Shown one piece after another: positions 7,289 through 17,098 of a stretch of DNA of 64,000 bases (position 1 is its first letter; each line of letters starts with the position of its first letter). The DNA comes from Pseudomonas sp. NC02. Lineage in GTDB: Bacteria; Pseudomonadota; Gammaproteobacteria; Pseudomonadales; Pseudomonadaceae. Below the pieces are notes generated by a model. That model did no database searches and was not told the origin of the DNA. It was given only the letters and a program-made list of their open reading frames with translations. The position numbers and the translations under genes are program-made. The stretch lies in assembly GCF_002874965.1 (NCBI RefSeq), contig NZ_CP025624.1:4216001-4280000 (forward strand), read 5' to 3'.

Positions 7289-10200
7289 TTAGCTTTTGGA
7301 TTTGCGCATTAGCCTATATGCCGCCGGGATGACGAAGAGGGAGAGCAAGGGCGCTGTGAGCATGCCGCCAATCATGGGCGCGGCAATCCGGCTCATGACT
7401 TCGCTGCCGGTGCCGCCGCCTAAAAGGATCGGCAGCAAGCCGGCGATGATTACGGCCACGGTCATCGCCTTGGGCCGTACGCGTAATACGGCACCTTCGG
7501 TGATGGCTTCCAGCAGGGCCTGGTCCCCTCCTCCCTGGCGTTCGGCCCAGGCGTTTTTCAAATACAGCAGCATGATCACGCCAAACTCCGCCGACACCCC
7601 CGCCAACGCGATAAATCCAACACCCGTCGCCACCGACAGGTTGAAGCCCAGCCAGTACAGCAACCACACCCCACCCGTCAGCGCGAACGGCAACGTGGCG
7701 AGGATCAGCAGCGCCTCATCCACCCGCCGGAACGTCAGGTACAGCAGCACGAAGATGATCAGCAAGGTCGCCGGCACCACCAGTTTCAGGCGCGCATTGG
7801 CCCGCTCCAGGAACTCGAACTGCCCCGAGTAGCTGAGGCTCATGCCCGGTTGCAGTTGCACGTTCTGGTTGATCGCCTCGCGCAAGTCCTTCACCACCGA
7901 CGCCAGGTCGCGATCACGCACGTCAATGTACACCCAGCCGGAAGGCCGGGCGTTTTCGCTCTTGAGCATCGGCGGGCCTTCGCTGACCTTGATCCTGGCC
8001 ACGGTGCCCAGGGTGATCTGGCTGCCTGACGGCGTATAGATCGGCAGGTTGCTCATCGCGCTCACCGAGTCGCGCCATTCTTTCGGGTAGCGCAGGTTGA
8101 TGGGAAACCGCGCCAAGCCTTCGACGGTCTCGCCGATGTTTTCCCCGCCAATCGCCCCGGAGACAATGGACTGCACATCGGTGATGTTCAGGCCATAACG
8201 CGCGGCGGCCGGGCGGTCGATATCCACGTCGATGTAGCGCCCGCCCGTCAGGCGTTCCGCCAGCGCCGAGCTGACGCCGGGCACCGTCTTGGCGACCTTT
8301 TCCACGGCCTGGGTCACGGCGTCGATGTCCATCAGGCTGGAACCCGCGACCTTCACGCCGATCGGGCTTTTGACCCCGGTGGCGAGCATGTCGATACGGT
8401 TGCGGATTGGCGGAATCCAGATGTTGGTCAGCCCCGGCACCTGCACCACCCGGTCGAGTTCCTTCACCAGTTTTTCCGGAGTCATGCCGGGGCGCCATTG
8501 GTCTCGCGGCTTGAACTCGATGGTGGTTTCGAACATTTCCAGCGGCGCCGGGTCGGTGGCCGTTTCTGCGCGGCCGGCCTTGCCGAACACGTGGGCGACT
8601 TCCGGCACGCTCTTGATCAAGCGGTCTGTACGTTGCAGCAATGCGCCGGCAGTTTGCGTCGACAAACCAGGCAACGCCGACGGCATATACAACAGGTCAC
8701 CCTCATCCAGCGGCGGCAGGAATTCACCGCCCAGGTGCGACACCGGCCATAGCGCACTGGCGACCATCAGCAGCGCGACCAGCAAGGTCATGCGCGGCCA
8801 GCGCAACACCGCGTCGAGGGCCGGTTGGTAGAGTTTGATCAGGCCGCGATTCAGCGGGTTGCGTTGCTCATCGGGAATACGCCCGCGAATCCAGTAGCCC
8901 ATCAGCACCGGGATCAGGGTCACCGACAACCCCGCCGCAGCGGCCATGGCATAGGTCTTGGTGTAGGCCAGCGGCCCGAACAAGCGGCCTTCCTGGGCTT
9001 GCAGGGTGAACACCGGGATAAACGACAAGGTGATGATCAGCAGGCAGAAAAACAACGCCGGCCCCACCTCCACTGCCGCATCGGTGATGACCTTCCAATG
9101 CGCCTCCCCCTTCAATTCCTGGTTCGGATGCGCGTGGTGCCAGGCTTCGATTTTCTTGTGGGCATTCTCGATCATCACCACCGCGCCATCGACCATCGCG
9201 CCGATGGCAATCGCAATCCCGCCCAGGGACATGATGTTCGCGTTGATGCCCTGGAAGCGCATGACGATAAAGGCAATCAACACCCCCACCGGCAACGAAA
9301 TGATCGCCACCAGCGAGGAGCGCAGGTGCCACAGGAAGATCCCGCACACCAGCGCCACCACCAGGAACTCTTCGAGCAGCTTGTGGCTGAGGTTGTCCAC
9401 GGCGCGATCGATGAGTTTGCTGCGATCGTAGGTGGTGACGATTTCCACCCCGGGCGGCAGGCTGGTTTGCAGTTGCTCCAGCTTGGTCTTGACCGCCGCG
9501 ATGGCCTCGCGGGCGTTCTTGCCGCTGCGCAGGATCACCACGCCGCCCACCGCCTCGCCTTCGCCATCCAGTTCACTGATGCCCCGGCGCATGTCCGGGC
9601 CCAGCTGGATCGTCGCCACATCCCCAAGGGTCACCGGCACGTTGTGGGTGTCGAGCCGCAGGGGAATGCCGCGAAAGTCCTCCAGGGTTTTCAGGTAGCC
9701 GGACGCACGCACCATGTATTCCGACTCACCCATGTTCAGCACCGAACCGCCGGTTTCCTGGTTGGCCTTGCCGATGGCTTCCACCACCTGGGCCTGGGTA
9801 ATGCCGCGACTGGCCAGGGCCAGCGGGTCGATCTGCACCTGGTACTGCTTGACCTGGCCGCCGATGGTCGCCACTTCGGCGACATTGGGCAGGGTCTTGA
9901 GCTCGAACTTGAGGAACCAGTCCTGCAACGAGCGCAGTTGCGCCAGGTCGTGTTTGCCGGTGCGGTCCACCAGCGCGTACTGGTAGATCCAGCCGACACC
10001 GGTGGCATCCGGGCCCAGCGCCGGCTTGGCCGACGCCGGCAAACGCGCCTGCAACTGGCTCAGGTATTCCAGCACCCGCGAGCGCGCCCAATACAGGTCG
10101 GTGCCCTCGTCGAACAGCACGTAGACGTAGCTGTCGCCGAAGAACGAAAAGCCACGCACGGTCTTCGCCCCCGGCACCGAGAGCATGGTGGTGGTCATCG

Positions 10201-10402
10201 GGTAAGTGACCTGGTTCTCGACAATCTGCGGGGCCTGGCCCGGGTACGGCGTGCGGATGATCACCTGCACATCCGACAGGTCCGGCAAGGCGTCCACCGG
10301 GGTGTTCTGGATCGCCCACAAACCCCAGGCCGTCACGAATAAAGTCGCCAACAACACCAAAAAGCGGTTGGCCACCGACCAGCGAATCAACAGGGCGATC
10401 AT
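7289..10402 (-). CDS. cusA: CusA-type heavy-metal (Cu/Ag) efflux RND permease
   Basis: 1,037 residues, close to E. coli CusA (1,047). It is the inner-membrane proton-driven pump of a tripartite system that expels monovalent copper or silver. The N-terminus ([19 protein letters not shown], then [14 protein letters not shown]) and the acidic membrane motif [16 protein letters not shown] are those of the heavy-metal RND class. The three methionines that bind Cu(I)/Ag(I) in CusA appear conserved in [22 protein letters not shown] and [15 protein letters not shown], which favours Cu/Ag over Zn/Co/Cd (Czc) specificity. It overlaps cusB by 4 bases (ATGA), so it is translated from the same operon. Confidence 0.93.
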   Translation of the reverse strand: MIALLIRWSVANRFLVLLATLFVTAWGLWAIQNTPVDALPDLSDVQVIIRTPYPGQAPQIVENQVTYPMTTTMLSVPGAKTVRGFSFFGDSYVYVLFDEGTDLYWARSRVLEYLSQLQARLPASAKPALGPDATGVGWIYQYALVDRTGKHDLAQLRSLQDWFLKFELKTLPNVAEVATIGGQVKQYQVQIDPLALASRGITQAQVVEAIGKANQETGGSVLNMGESEYMVRASGYLKTLEDFRGIPLRLDTHNVPVTLGDVATIQLGPDMRRGISELDGEGEAVGGVVILRSGKNAREAIAAVKTKLEQLQTSLPPGVEIVTTYDRSKLIDRAVDNLSHKLLEEFLVVALVCGIFLWHLRSSLVAIISLPVGVLIAFIVMRFQGINANIMSLGGIAIAIGAMVDGAVVMIENAHKKIEAWHHAHPNQELKGEAHWKVITDAAVEVGPALFFCLLIITLSFIPVFTLQAQEGRLFGPLAYTKTYAMAAAAGLSVTLIPVLMGYWIRGRIPDEQRNPLNRGLIKLYQPALDAVLRWPRMTLLVALLMVASALWPVSHLGGEFLPPLDEGDLLYMPSALPGLSTQTAGALLQRTDRLIKSVPEVAHVFGKAGRAETATDPAPLEMFETTIEFKPRDQWRPGMTPEKLVKELDRVVQVPGLTNIWIPPIRNRIDMLATGVKSPIGVKVAGSSLMDIDAVTQAVEKVAKTVPGVSSALAERLTGGRYIDVDIDRPAAARYGLNITDVQSIVSGAIGGENIGETVEGLARFPINLRYPKEWRDSVSAMSNLPIYTPSGSQITLGTVARIKVSEGPPMLKSENARPSGWVYIDVRDRDLASVVKDLREAINQNVQLQPGMSLSYSGQFEFLERANARLKLVVPATLLIIFVLLYLTFRRVDEALLILATLPFALTGGVWLLYWLGFNLSVATGVGFIALAGVSAEFGVIMLLYLKNAWAERQGGGDQALLEAITEGAVLRVRPKAMTVAVIIAGLLPILLGGGTGSEVMSRIAAPMIGGMLTAPLLSLFVIPAAYRLMRKSKS

Positions 10403-11670
10403 GGCCGGGCTCCCGGTTGCATGCTCATGCCGTCCATGGCCCCCTCATCTGAAAAACCGCCGGACGATTGAGTGGTAATTCCCTTCAAACTTGCTTCGGA
10501 GTCCAGCAGAAATTGACCGGAGGCCACCACCTGCTGGCCTTCCTGCAGGCCGGCGAGGATGACGGTGTTGTCCTGGTTTTCTGCACCTACCTGGACTTCT
10601 ACCGGGCGATATCGCCCGCCCTCCTCGGCCACCATCACCAGCTCGCGTTTGCCGGTGCGAATCAACGCCTCGCTCGGCAGCAACAGCACCGATTGGCCGC
10701 TGGATTGGGCCAGGCGCACCTGGGCGGTCATACCGGGGCGCAACATACCGTCAGGGTTGGGCAGTTCGACCCGAACCTGCACGGTGCGGCTGTCCATGGC
10801 AGTTGCCGGCAGAATCGCGGCTACGGTGCCTTTGACGACTTGTCCCGGCAACCCGACAAAACGGCTCTCGACCGTTTGCCCAACGGCCAGCGCGGCGCCC
10901 TGGGCTTCAGGCACGGCGACCTGCAGCCACACGGTGCCCAGGCCATTGACCCGCGCCAGGGTTTGGCCCGCCGCGACGGTCATGCCTTCGCGTACGTCGA
11001 GGGTTTGCAACGCGCCGCCCAGCGGGGTGGTGATGGTCATCACCGATTGCGCTCGGCCGCTGCGCTCCATCTGCGTGATCAGCCCGGCGGGCATGCCACT
11101 CAGGCGCAGGCGCTGGCGGGCGGCAGCCAACAAACCTGGATCGCTGTGTCGCAGAGCAAGGAACTCTTCCTGAGCGGCGGCCCATTCGGGCACCAGAATG
11201 TCCGCCAGGGGCGCCTGGGCCTTGAGCACATCCCCCGGCGCACGGGCGTAAACCCGCTCGACAAATCCGGCAGCGCGCGCCTGCACCACCGCCACATCGC
11301 GGTCGTTGAAGGCGAGGATTCCCGACAGCTCAAGACTCGACGCCAGCACCCCACGGCTGACGCTCGCCAGGCGCACGCCGATGTTCTGGGTCAGGCTGGG
11401 GTCGATCTGAATCGCCGCACTCTCCTCGGCGCCACCGGCGTAGCGCGGCACCAGTTGCATGTCCATGAAGGGCGACTTGCCCGGCTTGTCGAATTTTTGC
11501 TGCGGGTACATCGGGTCGTACCAGTACAGCGCCTTTTTCTCGTCCGGCGCCTGCATCGTCCCGGCCATGGCCGGCTGTGCCTCGCGTGTCTGCGCCAGCC
11601 AATAGCCGCCACCCAGACCCAGCAGCAGGACGCCGCCCAACAGGGCCATATTCACGATTCGGTTATTCAT
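10399..11670 (-). CDS. cusB: CusB-type periplasmic adaptor of the Cu/Ag efflux system
   Basis: 423 residues. An N-terminal signal-anchor ([19 protein letters not shown]) is followed by the heavy-metal-binding module with [20 protein letters not shown] and MDMQLVPRY, near residues 48-78. After it come the barrel-sandwich, alpha-hairpin and beta-barrel domains of membrane fusion proteins. The C-terminus ends in Met-rich [12 protein letters not shown]. The protein links CusA to the outer membrane channel and in E. coli also hands metal to CusA through N-terminal methionines. It overlaps cusC by 8 bases and cusA by 4, indicating tight translational coupling. Confidence 0.92.
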   Translation of the reverse strand: MNNRIVNMALLGGVLLLGLGGGYWLAQTREAQPAMAGTMQAPDEKKALYWYDPMYPQQKFDKPGKSPFMDMQLVPRYAGGAEESAAIQIDPSLTQNIGVRLASVSRGVLASSLELSGILAFNDRDVAVVQARAAGFVERVYARAPGDVLKAQAPLADILVPEWAAAQEEFLALRHSDPGLLAAARQRLRLSGMPAGLITQMERSGRAQSVMTITTPLGGALQTLDVREGMTVAAGQTLARVNGLGTVWLQVAVPEAQGAALAVGQTVESRFVGLPGQVVKGTVAAILPATAMDSRTVQVRVELPNPDGMLRPGMTAQVRLAQSSGQSVLLLPSEALIRTGKRELVMVAEEGGRYRPVEVQVGAENQDNTVILAGLQEGQQVVASGQFLLDSEASLKGITTQSSGGFSDEGAMDGMSMQPGARP

Positions 11671-12901
11671 TGGCGGGTTCCCCGTAAGCGAAATACAGCT
11701 GGGCGCCGGTCAGGGCACGCTGCTCAATGGCGTCAATCTGTTTGAAGCGCGCCTCGACCCACTCGCGGCGGGCGCTGACCACGCTCATCAGGTCGCCCTT
11801 GCCCGCGCGATACCCCGCCAGGCTCAGCGACAATTTCTCCTCGGCCAGCGGCACCAGGCTGTCCTGGCTGCGCTGCACGGCGCGGTCCAGGCGCTGGTAG
11901 TTGGCCAGGTCGTCTTCGAGTTCCTGGGTATGTTCACGGGTCTTGGCTTCGCGTTCGGCGTCCAGTTGGTCGAGTTCGGCCTGCTTGGCGGCGATACCGG
12001 GGTCCTGCCGGCGACCGGGGAAGATCGGCAAATCGAAGGTGAATTGCAGGCTGACCATGTCCCCGTACTCACGGCCTCGGTGCTGGTAGTCCACTTCCCA
12101 ACTCCAGTCCGAAGTCTTTTGCGCCTTGGCCTCGTTCAGCCGGGCTTCGGCCTCGCGGGTGCGCGGTGCAAAGGCTTGCAGAACCGGGTGCTGGTGCAGG
12201 TTGTGGGTGAAGCCGGTGGTGTCGATTTTCCAGTTCGGCAATTGCCCGCTGGGGGCTTCGCTGGCGGCCGGGCCGATCCAGCGCTTGAGGGCCGCCCGGG
12301 CCTGGGCGCGTTGCTGGATCAGCTCATCCTCGCGCTCGGCCAGGTCAGCCGCTTCCTGCTTCGGGATCACGACGTCGGAAGGCTGCCCGCGACCGCCGGC
12401 CAGTTGCGCACGCACGGTGTCTTGCAGCAGGCGATTCTGCTGATAGAAGTCCTTGAACAGTGCCTCTTTGCGCTCCACCGCATAGGCGCGAATCCACGCC
12501 TGGGCGGTGGCCTGACGCACATTCAAGCGCTCGATCCGGCCTTCGGCGGCAGCCGTGTCCACGCTGGCCGACGCCAACTCAACCCGTGCCTTGCGCTTGT
12601 CGCGGCTGGGCACTTGTTGCTGGATGCCGATCATTTGTTCGGTCATGTCATCGCCATACAGCGTGCCGCGATTGGGCCCGCCAATGGGGAAATTTTGCAG
12701 GCCTACTACCAGTTTCGGGTCCGGCAGTTCGCCGGCCGGAATCGCCGCCTGGGTCGCGGCCTGCAATTTGGAGGATTCAGCCGTCAGCGACGGCGCGTTG
12801 TTTTGCGCCAGGCGCAAGGCCTCATCCAGGGTCAGCGCAGACGCCAGCGTCGGCCACGCCAGCACGCCCATCACCAGGGCACGCACGCATAGGAAATTCA
12901 T
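11663..12901 (-). CDS. cusC: CusC/TolC-family outer membrane efflux channel
   Basis: 412 residues with a cleavable signal peptide (ending LASA before LTLDEALRLAQNN). The two outer membrane efflux protein repeats contain the family's opening 'LTLDEAL.LA..NAPSL' and long coiled-coil stretches (ARVELASASVDTAAAEGRIERL). There is no lipobox cysteine at the cleavage site, unlike E. coli CusC, so it is probably not lipidated. As the first gene of the cusCBA set it provides the exit duct. The gap of 96 bases to the CopL-like gene upstream allows a common transcript. Confidence 0.88.
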   Translation of the reverse strand: MNFLCVRALVMGVLAWPTLASALTLDEALRLAQNNAPSLTAESSKLQAATQAAIPAGELPDPKLVVGLQNFPIGGPNRGTLYGDDMTEQMIGIQQQVPSRDKRKARVELASASVDTAAAEGRIERLNVRQATAQAWIRAYAVERKEALFKDFYQQNRLLQDTVRAQLAGGRGQPSDVVIPKQEAADLAEREDELIQQRAQARAALKRWIGPAASEAPSGQLPNWKIDTTGFTHNLHQHPVLQAFAPRTREAEARLNEAKAQKTSDWSWEVDYQHRGREYGDMVSLQFTFDLPIFPGRRQDPGIAAKQAELDQLDAEREAKTREHTQELEDDLANYQRLDRAVQRSQDSLVPLAEEKLSLSLAGYRAGKGDLMSVVSARREWVEARFKQIDAIEQRALTGAQLYFAYGEPANE

Positions 12902-12997
12902 CTTGAAGTGTCCTGTTCTGTTGCGCTGCGCACCGCTTTACGCGGCCCACAGCAAGGCCGTCCCGGTTCAGGGACGAGTCTTCAGGTGCAACAGGAT

Positions 12998-13342
12998 TCA
13001 GCTACGGGGCGGGCGCCAGACGCCGGACGGCGTGCGGTCGGGAATGAAGTCGGAAGAGACGCTGACAACTAGCGCATTGGAAGCAGTCACCGGGGCCTTG
13101 AGCACCGGCATCGACAATTGCAGCATGCCGCCGGTCTTGCACTCCTGGCCGGGCTTGCAGCTTTTGCCGTGGTCGGCAGCTGCGCCGTCCTGGCAACAGT
13201 CAGGGGCCATGTCGCTCATCATCTGCATGTCGGACATCTGCATCGGGCACGGCTCGGTGCTCGACGGCACACCCGCCATCCCGGTCAGAGGAAGCGCAAG
13301 ACTCAACAGCAGGACCAGGAAAAAACGCAGATAGCGGCTCAT
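12998..13342 (-). CDS. CopL-like small exported Met/Cys/His metal-binding protein
   Basis: 114 residues, start ATG at 13342. A signal peptide (RYLRFFLVLLLSLALPLTGMA) is followed by a metal-ligand-rich segment (CPMQMSDMQMMSDM, then DCCQDG, then KSCKPGQECKTGG) and a plain C-terminal half ending in DRTPSGVWRPPRS. This layout matches the CopL-type proteins found before copper-resistance operons, which bind copper in the periplasm and affect expression. Its place directly before cusCBA on the same strand supports a role in copper handling. The ribosome site is weak. The longer frame back to 13540 runs through a REP doublet and is not real. Confidence 0.75.
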   Translation of the reverse strand: MSRYLRFFLVLLLSLALPLTGMAGVPSSTEPCPMQMSDMQMMSDMAPDCCQDGAAADHGKSCKPGQECKTGGMLQLSMPVLKAPVTASNALVVSVSSDFIPDRTPSGVWRPPRS

Positions 13343-13436
13343 GGGACGGGAGCTTAGCCAAAAGGCGGTTAAGCAACAATTAACAAAATCCGGAGATTTC
13401 GCCTTCGCCCGGAATGCAGCAACGACACAAAACAAA

Positions 13437-13527
13437 ATGTGGGAGCGGGCTTGCTCGCGAAAACGGTGTATCAGCCAATCCATATGTGACTGATACACCG
13501 CTTTCGCGAGCAAGCCCGCTCCCACAT
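13437..13527. repeat. REP doublet (REPIN), copy 3
   Basis: Inverted arms with the gtgggagcgggcttgctc core lie between the copper operon promoter region and the 24-residue peptide gene. The distance to the CopL-like start is about 95 bases, leaving just enough room for a promoter. Confidence 0.93.
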
Positions 13528-13549
13528 GGGGACCGAGCAAGCCTGAGGA

Positions 13550-13624
13550 TCAGTGCATGAAGATCGCGATCAGGATAATGACCGGGATAGGCACACCGAG
13601 GAAAAACAGCAGTAATGAGCGCAT
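13550..13624 (-). CDS. 24-residue hydrophobic membrane peptide
   Basis: A very short gene with a strong ribosome site (AAGGAG, 7 bases before ATG). The whole product is one predicted membrane helix, opening MRSLLLFFLGVPIPVIILI and ending in Met-His. It begins 15 bases after the stop of the 301-residue membrane protein and so belongs to the same transcript. I do not know its function; single-helix peptides beside membrane proteins often bind or regulate them (inference). Confidence 0.7.
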   Translation of the reverse strand: MRSLLLFFLGVPIPVIILIAIFMH

Positions 13625-13639
13625 GACGTTCTCCTTGAA

Positions 13640-14545
13640 TTAACGAACGGAAGTGGTGTGGGGAGTGGTTTCCAGATACACCACGGCATCCCGGCGACGA
13701 CCACCAAAGGTTGCAGCGAGGCTGGCAAAAAACGCACCGATCAACAGCGCCACGAAGGTCCACAGCGACGTGTAGGCAGCCACTTTTGCAGCCGTGTCGG
13801 CAGCCTGCTTGGCTTTCAACTTGGCGTCATCCAGGGCTTTTTGAGCCTGGCCATAGACCTGGTCAACACGCGCCTCGGCATCGGCCTGGCTGAGGTTGGT
13901 CCGCTGGCTGATCAACTGTGCAAGGTACGCACGGTCTTCAGGTGCCAGCTGACCATTGTTGCTCACGGTACGAGCGAAGATGCGAGCGACCACACCATGC
14001 ACCGCGTCATCACTGACGGCGGCCGGGCGATCATCACGGAACAGGCTGTCGACGTAGTAGCCAAAGTCTTCGCCCTTGGAGGCAGCGCCAGCCACCTGGC
14101 TCATGCCACTGACGGCACCCGAGGCCACACTGGCACCGGCCTTCACACCACCGCTGACCACACTGCTGACCGAACCGACGATCAGCACCGCCGTCACCAG
14201 TGTCGCCACGGCCCAGGCCAGGAAGCCATGGGCGGTGTCGCGAAAGTACACCTCATCGCCGTGCATATTGGCCCATTTCACCCGCAGGCGACCGGCGATG
14301 TAACCGCCCATCCCCGACGCGATGATTTGCGTAACCGCCAGCCAGACAATGGTAGAAATGCCAAGCCCTTTGGCGCTGATGCCACTGTCGGCCCACGGCG
14401 ACACCGCCGAAAAGCCCAGGCCGAAGCCCAGCAGTACCAGAATCAAGGACAGCGCAGCCGCGGCAGCGGCCCCGGCAAAGATCGCGCCCCAGGAAACCCC
14501 GGAGAGCGTGCTCGACTCTTGCAGCGTGGATGAGGATGTAATCAT
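13640..14545 (-). CDS. Membrane protein of unknown function, 301 aa
   Basis: Three predicted membrane segments in the N-terminal half (WGAIFAGAAAAAALSLILVL, STIVWLAVTQIIASGMGGYI, AWAVATLVTAVLIVGSVSSV), a polar middle with an alpha-helical stretch rich in Ala/Lys/Gln (residues about 225-260), and one last segment (LWTFVALLIGAFFASLAATF) before a basic tail RRRDAVVYLETT. I do not recognise a characterised family; similar proteins occur in pseudomonads as conserved membrane proteins. It forms a two-gene unit with the 24-residue peptide gene. The stop is only 15 bases before that gene's ATG. The divergent neighbour across 368 bases is a two-component regulator. Confidence 0.75.
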   Translation of the reverse strand: MITSSSTLQESSTLSGVSWGAIFAGAAAAAALSLILVLLGFGLGFSAVSPWADSGISAKGLGISTIVWLAVTQIIASGMGGYIAGRLRVKWANMHGDEVYFRDTAHGFLAWAVATLVTAVLIVGSVSSVVSGGVKAGASVASGAVSGMSQVAGAASKGEDFGYYVDSLFRDDRPAAVSDDAVHGVVARIFARTVSNNGQLAPEDRAYLAQLISQRTNLSQADAEARVDQVYGQAQKALDDAKLKAKQAADTAAKVAAYTSLWTFVALLIGAFFASLAATFGGRRRDAVVYLETTPHTTSVR

Positions 14546-14913
14546 TGTTGTTTTGCTCCAGGCATGAAAAATAGTGTTACAAGTCTCAAAAGGGACAGTG
14601 CAGGCGACGTGCCAGAAGCTCGAAAATTAAAACTTCATATATTTCAACAACTTAATTAAGTTGAACTAATTCGAACCATGCAACTTGCAAGAAATGGCCC
14701 GGAGCGGCGGGCGTATTGCATTCCTCGTAGGAAATAACCCGTACGCCCCCCATGGCATGCAAAAAATCCTACACACACAGCGTTCGTTCAGATTCAGCGG
14801 GTTATGGTGAATTGTGTCGTTTGTGCCTACATAAATTTTTATTTAGGAAGCGGGCTATCATTTCTTGGCAAAATGCCCGCACTTCAGTGTGAATCGCTCA
14901 CCAGGTAATCCTT
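14546..14913. promoter_or_regulatory. Divergent promoter region, 368 bp, AT-rich
   Basis: Markedly AT-richer than the coding DNA, it separates the membrane-protein unit from the two-component operon. It contains the perfect 16-bp palindrome CAACTTAATTAAGTTG (14648-14663) and, nearer the response regulator, gcgggc / gcccgc inverted arms (about 14850-14880). No open frame with a ribosome site is seen in it. Confidence 0.6.
14648..14663. promoter_or_regulatory. Perfect 16-bp palindrome CAACTTAATTAAGTTG
   Basis: Fully self-complementary, about 100 bases before the membrane-protein start codon and 250 before the response-regulator start. It is a candidate dimeric-regulator site; the binding protein is unknown. 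Confidence 0.45.
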
Positions 14914-15597
14914 ATGACCCGCATTTTGACCATCGAGGACGACGCCGTAACGGCCCGCGAGATCGTTGCCGAGCTGAGTAGCCATGGACTGGACGTAGAC
15001 TGGGTAGACAATGGCCGCGAAGGCCTGGTCCGTGCCGTCAGCGGTGATTACGACCTGATCACCCTCGACCGCATGCTCCCGGAACTGGATGGCCTGGCCA
15101 TCGTCACCACCCTGCGCACCATCGGCGTATCCACGCCGATCCTGATGATCAGCGCCCTCTCCGATGTGGATGAACGGGTGCGTGGCCTGCGGGCCGGTGG
15201 TGATGACTACCTGACCAAACCGTTCGCCTCCGACGAAATGGCCGCCCGCGTCGAAGTGCTGCTGCGGCGCAAAAGCACGGTCAAGGAGTTTGAAACTGCC
15301 TTGCGCGTGGCGGATCTGGAACTGAACCTGATCAGCCGTGAAGCCAGCCGCGCCGAACAGCCCCTGAGCCTGTTGCCGACCGAATACAAACTGCTGGAAT
15401 TCCTGATGCGCAACACCGGGCAAATCCTCTCGCGGATGATGATCTTCGAGGAAGTCTGGGGTTATCACTTCGACCCGGGCACCAACCTGATCGACGTGCA
15501 CATCGGTCGCCTGCGCAAAAAAATCGACCCGCCGGGCCTCACGCCGCTGATCCGCACGGTACGAGGTTCCGGGTATGTCATTGCTGAACCCCTCTAA
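14914..15597 (+). CDS. OmpR/PhoB-family response regulator
   Basis: 227 residues. The receiver domain (about 1-120) has the acidic pocket EDD near the N-terminus, the phospho-acceptor Asp in LITLDRMLPELDG and the conserved Lys in DDYLTKPF. The C-terminal winged helix (about 130-225) has the family's TEYKLLEFLMRNTGQILSR and recognition/wing segment NLIDVHIGRLRKKID. It would bind DNA as a dimer after phosphorylation by the kinase encoded next, whose start lies inside this gene (23-base overlap). The inducing signal is unknown. Closeness to cusCBA (2 kb away, opposite strand) makes metal or envelope stress possible but not shown. Confidence 0.93.
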   Translation: MTRILTIEDDAVTAREIVAELSSHGLDVDWVDNGREGLVRAVSGDYDLITLDRMLPELDGLAIVTTLRTIGVSTPILMISALSDVDERVRGLRAGGDDYLTKPFASDEMAARVEVLLRRKSTVKEFETALRVADLELNLISREASRAEQPLSLLPTEYKLLEFLMRNTGQILSRMMIFEEVWGYHFDPGTNLIDVHIGRLRKKIDPPGLTPLIRTVRGSGYVIAEPL

Positions 15598-16972
15598 AGG
15601 CTGGCGCTCTTCCAGCAGCCGGCTGCTGGCGCTCTACAGTTCGTTGTTCGTGGCCTGGAGCTGCATCCTCATGGGCGTGCTGTACTACGAGGTGTCCGGT
15701 TACCTGGGCGACCTCTCGCGCCACTCCCTGATGCAGCGCCAGCACCTGTTCCAGCGGTTTGACGGCGAAGAGCTGGTGGAAGCCCTGACCACCAGCATGA
15801 CCTTCGACATGAAGGGCGTTGACGCCTACGGCCTGTTCGACAATCAGTTCAACCCCATCAGCGGCCCGATCCGCGTGATACCGCCCGACCTGCCAATGGA
15901 CGGGCACATCCATGCCCTGGCCAACTGCATCGACTCCGACGACCCGAAACTGCCGCGCGACAGCTGCGACGCCGTAGCCACCCACACCGAAGACGGCCGC
16001 TGGCTGATCCTGGTGCGGGCCAACGGCTCGCTGTTCGGCGTGACGCGGATCATCCTGCACGCCTTGCTGTGGGGGATCACCCTGACGATCATTCCCGGCG
16101 CGGCCGGCTGGCACCTGCTCAGGCGGCGCCCGTTGCGGCGGATTCGCGGGATCCAGGCGAGTGCCGAAGCCATCGTGGCCGGCGACCTGACCCACCGTTT
16201 GCCATTGTCCGACCGACGCGACGAACTGGACATGCTGGCAGCCATCGTCAACGCGATGCTCGACCGTATCGAGAAGCTGATGAACGAGGTCAAGGGCGTG
16301 TGCGACAACATCGCCCACGACCTGCGCACCCCGCTCACGCGCCTGCGGGCGCAGCTGTACCGAATCCAGCAACAGGCTGATGAAGACGCGCCCCACGCCC
16401 TGCAACTGGACGCGGCCATCGCCGAGACCGACACCTTGATGGCGCGTTTTCGCGGCCTGCTGCGGATTTCCGAACTGGAAGACCATCAGCGCCGCTCGGG
16501 CTTTCTGGTGCTTGATCCCCTGCCCTTGCTGCAGGAACTCCACGACTTCTACCTGCCCCTGGCAGAAGAAGGCGAGATGGAACTGCTGCTGCAAGTGCCG
16601 GCCTCGTTACCGTGGATCACCGGCGATCGCGCCTTGCTGTTCGAAGCCCTGGCCAACCTGCTGAGCAACTCGATCAAATTCACCCCGCCGGGCGGCGAAG
16701 TGATCCTGCGAGGCGTGAACGATGCCGGCAGCACCCGCATCGAAGTGCTCGACTCCGGGCCCGGGATTCCGGCGGCGGAACGTGCGGCAGTGTTCCAGCG
16801 TTTTTATCGAGTGGACGAAGGCAATCAACAGCAAGGCGGGTTTGGGTTGGGGCTGTCGATTGTGGCGGCGATCATCAACCTGCACGGTTTCAAACTGGAA
16901 GTCGGCAGCAGCGAACGAGGCGGCGCGAAGCTGATCCTCGAATGCCGCCAACAACTGATGCCCGAAGCCTGA
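15575..16972 (+). CDS. Membrane sensor histidine kinase, partner of the OmpR-type regulator
   Basis: 465 residues. Two membrane segments (about 16-38 and 155-178) enclose a periplasmic sensor of about 115 residues with two cysteines (ANCIDSDDPKLPRDSC) that may pair. A HAMP linker follows. The dimerisation/phospho-acceptor motif is NIAHDLRTPLTRLR, with His near residue 248. The ATP-binding domain has the N box (LLSNSIKFTP), G1 (DSGPGIPA) and G2 (GFGLGLSIVAAI). The ATG at 15575 overlaps the regulator gene, so the pair is translationally coupled. The periplasmic domain is not recognisably CusS-like (no Met/His cluster), so I would not call it a copper sensor. Confidence 0.92.
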   Translation: MSLLNPSKGWRSSSSRLLALYSSLFVAWSCILMGVLYYEVSGYLGDLSRHSLMQRQHLFQRFDGEELVEALTTSMTFDMKGVDAYGLFDNQFNPISGPIRVIPPDLPMDGHIHALANCIDSDDPKLPRDSCDAVATHTEDGRWLILVRANGSLFGVTRIILHALLWGITLTIIPGAAGWHLLRRRPLRRIRGIQASAEAIVAGDLTHRLPLSDRRDELDMLAAIVNAMLDRIEKLMNEVKGVCDNIAHDLRTPLTRLRAQLYRIQQQADEDAPHALQLDAAIAETDTLMARFRGLLRISELEDHQRRSGFLVLDPLPLLQELHDFYLPLAEEGEMELLLQVPASLPWITGDRALLFEALANLLSNSIKFTPPGGEVILRGVNDAGSTRIEVLDSGPGIPAAERAAVFQRFYRVDEGNQQQGGFGLGLSIVAAIINLHGFKLEVGSSERGGAKLILECRQQLMPEA

Positions 16973-16995
16973 AGCCTGAAGAACACCACAAAACC

Positions 16996-17088
16996 AATGT
17001 GGGAGCGGGCTTGCTCGCGAATGCGGAGTGTCAGTCAACCCATCTGGCACTGATCCACCGCATTCGCGAGCAAGCCCGCTCCCACATT
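16996..17088. repeat. REP doublet (REPIN), copy 4
   Basis: The same inverted arms with the gtgggagcgggcttgctc core lie between the convergent ends of the kinase gene and the SRPBCC gene. It is the last copy of this family in the window. Confidence 0.93.
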
Positions 17089-17098
17089 TGATCTTCAT

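Noticed and set aside
8825..10342. 505-aa plus-strand frame
   Set aside because: Antisense shadow of cusA; composition biased, no family resemblance.
182..17088. Regular repeats as a possible CRISPR array
   Set aside because: Copies are kilobases apart and internally palindromic, with no uniform spacers and no cas genes; they are REP doublets.
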